Below, piece by piece: positions 26,427 to 33,515 of a DNA stretch of 33,515 bases (position 1 is its first letter; each line of letters opens with the position of its first letter). A program made the translations under genes and the position numbers. The stretch comes from Arenicellaceae bacterium (GTDB lineage Bacteria; Pseudomonadota; Gammaproteobacteria; Arenicellales; Arenicellaceae), in assembly GCA_029246505.1 (NCBI GenBank), contig JAQWNC010000015.1, positions 211,662 through 245,176 on the forward strand, given 5' to 3'. The notes beneath the pieces were generated by a model. The model did not search any database, was not told where the DNA came from, and was given only the letters and a program-made list of their open reading frames with translations.

Positions 26427-27044
26427 ATGTTGTTCAAATCAAAAATTTCAATTCTCGTGAGTTTGCTTATTCTATGCTCTCCGATTGTTAGTCATGCCGC
26501 CGGGAGTATCGAGGCAGGTAAGCAGAAAAATACTTTGTGCTCAGCATGTCATGGTGCGGATGGCGTTAGCCTTGTTCCACTCTACCCTAATCTAGCGGGG
26601 CAGGTGCCTGGTTATAATGCAGCTCAGTTAGCCAACTTTAAATCAGGCGAACGAGTATCGTTAATTATGGCGCCGTTTATTTTGGCGCTAACTGATGAAG
26701 ATATGGCAGACCTAGATGCCTATTATGCTTCATTGGACCCAGCGGCAAGGGCAATTCCTGTGGGGTTGGAGGAAGTTGCCCTTGAAGGTCAAAAAATTTA
26801 TCGTGGCGGTTTCGCAGAGCGCGAAATAGCCTCGTGTATGAGTTGTCATGGCCCTAGTGGGCATGGAATTCCGACTCTTTATCCACGTGTTTCGGCGCAA
26901 TCCCCCATTTACTTGGAAACTCAGTTGCTGGCATTTAAGAAGGGTGAAAGAAAGGGCCATAACGACATAATGTCTAACATTGCTTTTGGTTTGTCTGAGC
27001 AGCAGATTAACGCTTTAGCTGTTTATATGTCTGGTTTGAACTAG
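26427..27044 (+). CDS. Di-haem cytochrome c4
   Basis: The product (205 residues from the ATG at 26427) has a signal peptide ending VSHA and two cytochrome c domains with CSACH (38-42) and CMSCH (137-141). The distal Met ligands are probably Met81 (LIMAPF) and Met182 (NDIMSNI). Two tandem class I haem domains are the c4 pattern: a periplasmic electron carrier to the terminal oxidase. The frame stays open upstream to 26343 (TTG) and 26412 (ATG), but GGAG nine bases before 26427 and the signal peptide that starts there support the shorter form. Its neighbour is the divergent engB, and a terminator follows. Confidence 0.94.
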   Translation: MLFKSKISILVSLLILCSPIVSHAAGSIEAGKQKNTLCSACHGADGVSLVPLYPNLAGQVPGYNAAQLANFKSGERVSLIMAPFILALTDEDMADLDAYYASLDPAARAIPVGLEEVALEGQKIYRGGFAEREIASCMSCHGPSGHGIPTLYPRVSAQSPIYLETQLLAFKKGERKGHNDIMSNIAFGLSEQQINALAVYMSGLN

Positions 27045-27068
27045 GACAACCGTTAGAAATTGTAGATA

Positions 27069-27099
27069 GGCGGCTTGCAACAGCAAGGCCGCCTTTTTT
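27069..27099 (+). terminator. Rho-independent terminator after cytochrome c4
   Basis: A ten-base-pair GC-rich stem (5' arm 27069-27078, 3' arm 27083-27093 with one bulged G) and an AACA loop are followed by six T (27094-27099). It lies 25 bases past the cytochrome stop and separates it from the repair operon. Confidence 0.88.
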
Positions 27100-27155
27100 A
27101 TTGTCTGATTAACTCGTAAACTGAGATACTTTTTTTGCGCTGGGGTATTGTTTTA

Positions 27156-29759
27156 ATGGATGACTGGTTGGAGCAGATAGACGGAGACACGCTCGTTTTG
27201 GTGGCCACCAGCCGTTTGTTGAAAAGTGTGCAGCATGAGTATGCGGTTTTTCAGCAAAATCGTGGGAATCTGGTCTGGGAGAGCCCCAGGGTATACACCT
27301 GGTACGATTTTTTGGCTGAGCAGTATCGCTTGTGGTCACGACGACAAGAACACGTACCACTGTTATTAAGCGCGATTCAGGAACGATTACTTTGGCAGGA
27401 GGCGCTTGGCACAGTAATACGAAGTCAGACTGGCCCAAGTATTGGGCTGATGGATCAGACCAAAGCATCAAAAACGGCTCAGGGTAGCTATATGATGATG
27501 CAGGAGTGGCATATAGCTCATCAACAGTTGCAAGGTCTTGACGATCAAGATGGCCAGCTGTTCGCTGTTTGGATAACGGAATTTAAGCGGATGTGTGAAG
27601 CCAGCGGTTGGACTAATGCCGCTTCGATGAATGCTTGGGCGCTAAAGCAACTTAGTACTATCGAAAGTACTTCCCAATGCTTGTGGTTGGGGTTTGATTT
27701 GTTTACGCCCGCACAGCAATGCTGGCGAGAACTATTAGTTGACAGTGGTATGCGACATGCTGAAGCATCGGTAACCGAGGCCGCCGAACCAGAGCAAATT
27801 ACCAAGTATTCAAATTCTTTAGCTGAGTTAACTGCGGTATTTAGCAAATGTAGAACTGCACTGGAGCAAAATCAGAGTTTGCGGTTGGCCGTGGTAGTGC
27901 CGCGATTGGAACACCTATTACCTCAAGCTAGACGTGCTGCGCGACAAGTTTTTTACCCGGCAGTTGCACCACTAGCATTGCAGTCCAATCACCCGATATA
28001 TGAATTTTCTTTGGGTGAGAGTCTGGGTGATCAACCGCTGGTTGCTGCGGCACTCAATTTAATTGCGGCGCTTGGTCAAAGGCTACGTTTTGATCAAGTG
28101 ATAAAAATCTTTGACTGTCCTTGGTCTGCGATAGGAACAAGCTCGATAAATAGTAAACTGATTAGAGGTTTACGTAGGTATGCGAGTAGTACATTTACTT
28201 TGTCGTATTTACAGCGACAGTTGGCAAGCTTAGATGAATTTGGAGGCGCACCAGAGGAATTTAATTGTTTGGTTAAAATTCAGGCAGATTTGCCGCGCAA
28301 GCAGTCGCCTGACCTCTGGCGACAAGTTTTTTCTAGTGTATTAGACGGTGTCGCTTGGGGGCAAACCTGTGAGCTGGATTCCACGGAGTTTCAGCAAAAG
28401 GAGGCTTGGGAAGGTGTTTTGGGTGAGCTTTCTTGTTTGGGCAACATTAAACCGATGCTTGAATTTTCTGAAGCATTACAACTATTGCGTGAATTATCTA
28501 ATGCCCCATTTCAAATTCAATCAAGCAATGCCGCACTGCAAATTATGGGTACTCTTGAAATGGCAGGCCAAACATTTGATCGAGTATGGCTAACCGGACT
28601 GAACGAGCAGGATTGGCCTGGTCAAATGCAACCGTACCCATTTGTACCTGCCTATTTGCAACAATTAGCTGGCGTACCGGAAGCAAACCTTGAGAGTTTT
28701 TATACCAAAGCGCAAAAAATATCCGCTCGAATAATTGCTGCTAGCAAGAATGTGTCGCTTAGTTTTTCAGGTGGGAAGGATGAGCTTTCAGTTAGCCGAC
28801 TGCTAAGTGTAACGGAATCGCGGATTGCCGAGCTGCCGGGCAAAATCACTCAAGCCCCATTAACGGTGGTTACAGATTCCTCGGGCCCAACATACGGATC
28901 AGTAGGTGGCGGCTCTCAGATTTTTACAAATCAATCAAAATGCCCATTTAAGGCTTATGTTACGCATCGCCTGGGAGCGGTTAGGGTTCAGGACCAGCCC
29001 CTCGGGTTTGATACGGCTGAGCGTGGTACCTTAGTTCATCGCGTTTTGGAACGATTTTGGCAGGTAGGCGATGTCCAACAAGACCTGATTGACGAGGCAA
29101 CGGTTGAAGTTAAGCTCGAGCGCGCAGTAGATGACGTATTAGAGGAACAAAATTATTCAGCTGGTGATTTGCGCGGCGCGCAGTTAGAGCTAGAGCGTGA
29201 GCGGTTGAAGGAATTGATTCATGCCTGGCTGAAAGTTGAAAGGTCTCGCAAAGAGCCATTTACTATTAACGATACAGAGAAAAAGTTCAGCGGATCGATT
29301 TTTGGAATAGATGTCAATTTGAGTCTCGACCGAGTGGACCATTTAGACGACGGTAATCGTTTAGTAATCGATTACAAAACGGGTAAACCGGTACTAAGTA
29401 ATTTGTTTAGTGAGCGACCGGAGGAGCCGCAGCTCTTGCTCTATCAAGTCGCGCTAGATCAACAGGATCACAATAAAAATAATACCGGCATAGGCTATGG
29501 AGTTATTAATGTCGGCAAGCCTACTTTGGCCGCTGTGCTACCTCAAGGCCAGGATGTGTCGGTTATTGGTGGGCGTAAATCATCAGACTGCGGTGACTGG
29601 ACATTGCTGTCGCAGAGATGGATAAGCATTATAGAGCTGTTTGCTGAAGAGTTTAATGCAGGCCATGCGGCCATCACACCGTCTAAAAATGCTTGCCGCT
29701 ATTGTGACTTGAAAGCCGTTTGTCGTATTCAGCAGTCGCTACCGGAGGTCCAAGCTTGA
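27156..29759 (+). CDS. AddB-like PD-(D/E)XK nuclease, probable DNA repair protein
   Basis: The product is about 867 residues from the ATG at 27156. The N-terminal part lacks a proper Walker A, as in AddB-like proteins. The C-terminal nuclease domain has GTLVHRVLERFW, the catalytic Asp739 and Lys741 in VIDYKTGK, then QLLLYQVAL. Four cysteines fit the Fe-S cluster of AddB-type nucleases: Cys596 (SKCPFKAY) and Cys847, Cys850 and Cys856 (CRYCDLKAVC). The frame opens from a TTG at 27135, but the ATG at 27156 has a GGGG purine run ten bases upstream and starts at the conserved region. The AddA-like gene overlaps its stop, so the two form one double-strand break repair complex; the family is common in gammaproteobacteria. 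Confidence 0.88.
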   Translation: MDDWLEQIDGDTLVLVATSRLLKSVQHEYAVFQQNRGNLVWESPRVYTWYDFLAEQYRLWSRRQEHVPLLLSAIQERLLWQEALGTVIRSQTGPSIGLMDQTKASKTAQGSYMMMQEWHIAHQQLQGLDDQDGQLFAVWITEFKRMCEASGWTNAASMNAWALKQLSTIESTSQCLWLGFDLFTPAQQCWRELLVDSGMRHAEASVTEAAEPEQITKYSNSLAELTAVFSKCRTALEQNQSLRLAVVVPRLEHLLPQARRAARQVFYPAVAPLALQSNHPIYEFSLGESLGDQPLVAAALNLIAALGQRLRFDQVIKIFDCPWSAIGTSSINSKLIRGLRRYASSTFTLSYLQRQLASLDEFGGAPEEFNCLVKIQADLPRKQSPDLWRQVFSSVLDGVAWGQTCELDSTEFQQKEAWEGVLGELSCLGNIKPMLEFSEALQLLRELSNAPFQIQSSNAALQIMGTLEMAGQTFDRVWLTGLNEQDWPGQMQPYPFVPAYLQQLAGVPEANLESFYTKAQKISARIIAASKNVSLSFSGGKDELSVSRLLSVTESRIAELPGKITQAPLTVVTDSSGPTYGSVGGGSQIFTNQSKCPFKAYVTHRLGAVRVQDQPLGFDTAERGTLVHRVLERFWQVGDVQQDLIDEATVEVKLERAVDDVLEEQNYSAGDLRGAQLELERERLKELIHAWLKVERSRKEPFTINDTEKKFSGSIFGIDVNLSLDRVDHLDDGNRLVIDYKTGKPVLSNLFSERPEEPQLLLYQVALDQQDHNKNNTGIGYGVINVGKPTLAAVLPQGQDVSVIGGRKSSDCGDWTLLSQRWISIIELFAEEFNAGHAAITPSKNACRYCDLKAVCRIQQSLPEVQA

Positions 29760-32700
29760 TGCCAATACCAGCTGACTTGTTGGTTCGGGAGCAGGTGCTG
29801 AACCCGGCAATATCATTCATTGTCCAAGCTCCAGCGGGGTCAGGAAAAACATCGTTGCTTACGCAGCGTTATTTGGCGCTGCTGGCGCGAGTGAATAAGC
29901 CGGAAGAGATTTTAGCGATTACATTCACTCGTAAAGCCGCAGCAGAAATGCGTGAGCGAATTCTTGAGGCATTGCAATGTGCAGCAGATGGCAAGCCGGC
30001 GATCGAGCCGTATGAAAAACAAACGTTAATATTGGCGCGGGCTGCGCTAGCGAGAGATCGACTTCAGGATTGGGATGTTCTGACCCGGCCCGAACGCTTA
30101 AAAATAAATACGATAGATGGCTTTTGTGCTCAGATGGTTCGTCAAATGCCGTGGTTAAGTGGTGTTGGGGCGCCATTGAATACAACTGAGCAGCCCGATA
30201 GCTTGTACCTGGCATCGGCTCAGGCCAGCGTCGCTAGCCTGACTTATTCAAATGGTCGTTTTAATGATAGTTTGAAAGTAGTTTTACGGGCGCAGGATAA
30301 TAATGTTGATCGGGTCGTAAAACTAATATCGGCAATGTTAGCGCGACGCGACCAGTGGCTGCGGCATGTGTTCGACGGAGAGTTAGGTGACGGCCGGCAG
30401 CAGCTGGCAGGTGCATGGCGTGAGGTAATTGACGAACAAATTCAGCAGGTTTCCGGTGCACTGGGGCCGACGTTTGTAGAAAGAGCCATCAGCTTGGGTG
30501 CGGCAGCTGCCGAACGATTGCCTGAAAATAAAAGAGATTCTGAGATTATTAACTTACTGGGCGTCGAGCATCTACCTGAGAAAGGTAACGCGGCAATCCG
30601 CGTCTGGCGCGGACTGGCTGCAATGCTGCTTACTAGCGGAAAGCCGCGTAAAGCAGCTAATATGAATTTGGGGTTTCCAACTGGGGATGAATTTGCCGGT
30701 GCAAAAAAAGACGTTAAACAATTATTTGATGAGCTTGCTGGTGATGATTTAGCCGTAGAGGCTTTAAATAAGCTGAGTGTGCTTCCTGATAAGGAGTTTG
30801 ATGAACAACAGTGGTTGCAGTTACAGGCGTTGGCAGATGTTCTGAAATTAGCCGCTGCGGAATTAAAACTGCAGTTTATTGCAAATGGAGTAGTGGATTT
30901 TACAGAGGTGTCGCAGCGGGCATCAGATGCATTGGGCCGCATAGATGAGCCATCTGAACTGGCATTAAAACTTGATTATGTCTTGACACATATACTAGTG
31001 GATGAGTTTCAGGATACTTCACATAGCCAGTTTGAATTGTTGGAACGCTTAATTTCAGGCTGGCAGGTTGATTCTGGTAAGACACTGTTTTTTGTCGGCG
31101 ACCCAATGCAATCTATTTATCGATTTCGTGAAGCTGATGTCGGTTTATTCCTTCGAGTAATTGAAAAAGGCATTGGTGATATTAAGCCTGTTTACTGTCA
31201 ACTTTCTGCAAACTTTCGTTCTGATCCGGCCCTTATTAACTGGTTCAATCGGGTTTTTAAACAAAGCATGCCCGCAGAGAGCAATATTGCTTTGGGCGCG
31301 GTTAGCTATAGTGATTCCACCGCTGGACGTGACCCGTTCGAAACTAGTGGAGTATCTATTAGCGTTTGTGAAAACCAAGTGGCCGAAGCGGAGCAGTTGG
31401 TAAAGGCGATTAAAGAATGCATACAACGCGGCGATGCAAAAATTGCAGTGCTAGTGCGTAGTAAGGCACATTTAGCAGAGATATTGCCAATGTTGCGACG
31501 TCACCGCATTCCTTATCGTGGAGTGGACATAGACCCTTTGCAGCACCAATCCGCACTTATTGATCTGCGCTTGATTACGGTTGCGATTGTAGAGCCGGCA
31601 GACCGAATCGCTTGCTTGGGGCTGTTGCGTTCGCCACTGGTGGGCTTGTCCTTGTCTGATATAAAGGCGCTAGTACAAACCGACTATGACGGAAATATGT
31701 GGGAATGTTTACATAATAAAAGCCGCTCTGCGGCACTTGATCAAAGCGCCCGTACCCGCTTATCTCGTTTAACTTCGCTGATGGCTGAAGCGATGGTAAT
31801 GCGTAAAAAAATGTCCGTACAGCCGATAGTCGAATATGTTTGGCATGGTCTTGGAGGCCAATATTTGATGGGCGAGATCGGAGTATCGGATATAGAGGTC
31901 TATTGGCAGCTACTGGATCAGCTAGGCAGCAATGGTGAGCTATCAATCGCCGAGCTAGATTTACGTATAGAAAAACTAGCCGCCTCAACTGAAACCCTGC
32001 AAACCGATGAAGTTCGGGTTGAGTTAATGACAATTCACAAGTCGAAAGGGCTGCAGTTTGATTCCGTTCTTTTGCCAGGTCTTGCGCGCAAAACACGCAG
32101 TGACGACCATGCATTTTTAATGTGGTCGGAACAGCTTATCCGTAGTTCCGGCAAAAACCGACTGTTGCTTGCGCCACTCGCCGGAATTGAAACCGATGCG
32201 CATTACGCTTATTTGAGCGGTCAGCAAAAACTGCGATCAAAGTATGAATTGCAACGTCTTATGTATGTAGCTTGTACCAGAGCAGAGCAGCATTTGTATC
32301 TAACCGCCGAACTATCACCAGATAAAAATGGAGAGGCATATCAACCGCCTTCAAGCGACAAACCTTTGCATCAATTATGGCCTGCATTGGAAAAAGAGCT
32401 TCAATCTAGCGAGCTGTGTAAGGCTGTTTTACCAAGCGCTGAAGACAATGAAGTAAAACTAAGATATTTAGCTGATAGTTTTGAGATTCCAGAAATAGTA
32501 CCGATGTTATGGCAGCAGAATAGTACTGGCGTAGTTGATGCTGGGTCGGTGGAATATGATTGGGCTAGTGATTCTGCGCGCCTAGTTGGCCAATGGCTGC
32601 ACAATTGGCTGCAAGTCGCATCTGGTCCGAGGGCGCTTCAACAGATCCCTTCGCGAAACAAGTTGTCCAGTGAGTTGTCTATATTGGGCGTTACAAGTTC

Positions 32701-33076
32701 CGAGCTAGATCAGGCTGTTGACCGCATACTGAAGGCATTTTCAGCGATGCAAGGCGACAGCAAACTACACTGGATTCTTGATCAAAACAATATGGCTCAC
32801 AACGAATACGATCTAAGTTTTGTTGGTAATAATGGTATTGAACGAGTTCGAATCGATCGTACCTTTGTAGAAGACGGTGTTCGTTGGATAATTGATTATA
32901 AAAGTGGGCAGCATTTGGGTCAGGATTTGAATGATTGGCTAGATCAAGAGCAACAACGACATGCAGCACAACTCTATCGTTATGCTGAAGTACTTAGTAA
33001 AAAGCAAGCAATGCAAACGCGCTTGGGTATTTACTTCCCAATGCACGCGGGTTGGCGTGAGTGGGAGTATACTTAA
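29759..33076 (+). CDS. UvrD-type helicase-nuclease, AddA-like partner
   Basis: The product (1105 residues) is a superfamily 1A helicase. Motifs include Walker A APAGSGKTS (Lys30), ITFTRKAA, LVDEFQDTS, FVGDPMQSIYRFREAD, LSANFRSDP, TIHKSKGLQFD and LMYVACTRAEQ. The C-terminal nuclease-like end has WIIDYKSGQ (Asp1046, Lys1048) and QLYRYAEV, so it looks like a nuclease-fused AddA-type subunit. The ATG at 29759 is joined to the AddB-like stop by TGATG, with a strong GGAGGT about ten bases upstream, so translation is coupled; the TTG at 29720 in the same frame is ignored. With the AddB-like protein it should process broken DNA ends for RecA. Confidence 0.93.
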   Translation: MPIPADLLVREQVLNPAISFIVQAPAGSGKTSLLTQRYLALLARVNKPEEILAITFTRKAAAEMRERILEALQCAADGKPAIEPYEKQTLILARAALARDRLQDWDVLTRPERLKINTIDGFCAQMVRQMPWLSGVGAPLNTTEQPDSLYLASAQASVASLTYSNGRFNDSLKVVLRAQDNNVDRVVKLISAMLARRDQWLRHVFDGELGDGRQQLAGAWREVIDEQIQQVSGALGPTFVERAISLGAAAAERLPENKRDSEIINLLGVEHLPEKGNAAIRVWRGLAAMLLTSGKPRKAANMNLGFPTGDEFAGAKKDVKQLFDELAGDDLAVEALNKLSVLPDKEFDEQQWLQLQALADVLKLAAAELKLQFIANGVVDFTEVSQRASDALGRIDEPSELALKLDYVLTHILVDEFQDTSHSQFELLERLISGWQVDSGKTLFFVGDPMQSIYRFREADVGLFLRVIEKGIGDIKPVYCQLSANFRSDPALINWFNRVFKQSMPAESNIALGAVSYSDSTAGRDPFETSGVSISVCENQVAEAEQLVKAIKECIQRGDAKIAVLVRSKAHLAEILPMLRRHRIPYRGVDIDPLQHQSALIDLRLITVAIVEPADRIACLGLLRSPLVGLSLSDIKALVQTDYDGNMWECLHNKSRSAALDQSARTRLSRLTSLMAEAMVMRKKMSVQPIVEYVWHGLGGQYLMGEIGVSDIEVYWQLLDQLGSNGELSIAELDLRIEKLAASTETLQTDEVRVELMTIHKSKGLQFDSVLLPGLARKTRSDDHAFLMWSEQLIRSSGKNRLLLAPLAGIETDAHYAYLSGQQKLRSKYELQRLMYVACTRAEQHLYLTAELSPDKNGEAYQPPSSDKPLHQLWPALEKELQSSELCKAVLPSAEDNEVKLRYLADSFEIPEIVPMLWQQNSTGVVDAGSVEYDWASDSARLVGQWLHNWLQVASGPRALQQIPSRNKLSSELSILGVTSSELDQAVDRILKAFSAMQGDSKLHWILDQNNMAHNEYDLSFVGNNGIERVRIDRTFVEDGVRWIIDYKSGQHLGQDLNDWLDQEQQRHAAQLYRYAEVLSKKQAMQTRLGIYFPMHAGWREWEYT

Positions 33077-33250
33077 GAACCATGCAGCTGATAGCGGACA
33101 CTAAGCAGATAGTTGTTTTGCTTGTCTATCGCTGCTTTTGCTGAGCCAAGTTCTTTGTAGGTTGTTGTGAACTGGTTTGTTTTTAGAGTATTTCGCACAC
33201 ATCTACAATAACTAAAATATAATTTTAATAATTCAGTTGTAAGCCTGGAA

Positions 33251-33515
33251 ATGTCTGAAGAAATTAATCAACGTCTTGTTATCGCGATATCCTCACGGGC
33301 GCTGTTTGACCTGGAATCAAGCCATAAAGTGTATGTCGAGCAGGGCGTTGAAGCCTATTGGCAATATCAAATTGATCACGAGAACGAGATTCTAGATCCA
33401 GGTGGCGCTTACCGTCTTGTGACCAAGTTGTTAGGGTTGAATAGTATGGGTGAACCTCGCGATCGCGTGGAGGTGATTCTACTATCTAGAAATTCTGCAG
33501 ATACAGGCCTTAGAA
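33251..33515 (+). CDS. 5'-nucleotidase, cytosolic-type, 5' end only
   Basis: The first 88 residues are visible and run off the window. RLVIAISSRALFDLESSHKV, EQGVEAYWQYQIDHENE and, at the end, EVILLSRNSADTGLR match the N-terminal region of the 5'-nucleotidase family related to animal NT5C1A. This family dephosphorylates nucleoside monophosphates. The ATG at 33251 has only a weak purine stretch in front. The 174 bases between the helicase stop and this start show a TATAAT at 33218-33223 but no good -35. Confidence 0.85.
   Translation, partial: MSEEINQRLVIAISSRALFDLESSHKVYVEQGVEAYWQYQIDHENEILDPGGAYRLVTKLLGLNSMGEPRDRVEVILLSRNSADTGLR

Noticed and set aside
30442-32114. Long minus-strand frames (up to 179 codons) opposite the AddA-like gene
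   Set aside because: They lie fully within a gene with clear motifs, and their translations have no recognisable domain.
1-33515. CRISPR arrays, tRNA or rRNA genes, transposases, integrons, phage genes
   Set aside because: No direct repeat series, cloverleaf, terminal inverted repeats with a transposase frame, or phage proteins were seen. XerC is the only recombinase, and its context is chromosomal.

Overview
The window looks like chromosomal DNA from a gammaproteobacterium, most like the Pseudomonadales/Cellvibrionales group. The evidence is gene content and order: dapF - DUF484 - xerC; a YrfG-type nucleotidase beside cysQ; a DUF2782 gene divergent from polA; engB divergent from a di-haem cytochrome c4; and the gammaproteobacterial form of the AddA/AddB-like repair pair. 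No rRNA, tRNA, IS element, prophage or CRISPR array was seen. The species cannot be named from this sequence.

Layout. 1-532 is the 3' end of an unidentified membrane protein. 581-2368 is an Atm1-type ABC exporter. 2369-3624 has no intact gene but holds a heavily decayed SGNH hydrolase. 3625-7186 carries pirin, LemA and an M48 membrane protease with a TerB-like tail. On the minus strand, 7198-8562 is the ScoAB CoA transferase and 8715-10721 a K+-dependent-type membrane pyrophosphatase (hppA). hppA is divergent from a broken soluble pyrophosphatase gene (ppa). 11417-13970 is the minus-strand run dapF - DUF484 - xerC. 14123-14383 is a small membrane protein, followed by a decayed cysQ on the minus strand. 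15208-17629 carries yrfG, a gamma-carbonic anhydrase and zapE. 17630-18450 holds an internally deleted mscS-like gene and an unidentified minus-strand remnant. 18451-21689 is DUF2782 and polA. 21846-24005 is a secreted TPR protein and an L,D-transpeptidase that share a C-terminal domain. 24002-25452 (minus) is an M14 murein-peptidase-like gene, start/stop-coupled to a broken type IV pilin gene. 25618-27044 is engB and cytochrome c4. 27156-33076 is the AddB-like nuclease and AddA-like helicase-nuclease. 33251-33515 is the 5' end of a cytosolic-type 5'-nucleotidase.

The most striking property is gene decay. At least five recognisable genes (SGNH hydrolase, ppa, cysQ, MscS-like channel, type IV pilin) carry several frameshifts, nonsense codons or deletions, while the genes between them are fully open with intact catalytic motifs. 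This suggests a genome losing accessory and redundant functions, as after a lifestyle shift or host association; that reading is inference. Loss of ppa next to an intact hppA implies that pyrophosphate hydrolysis may have been handed to the ion-pumping enzyme.

I found no convincing new defence or mobile system. The observations most worth following are the hppA/ppa replacement, the paired secreted TPR and L,D-transpeptidase proteins with a common C-terminal domain, the M48-TerB-like fusion, and the coupling of an M14 peptidase gene to a pilin gene.
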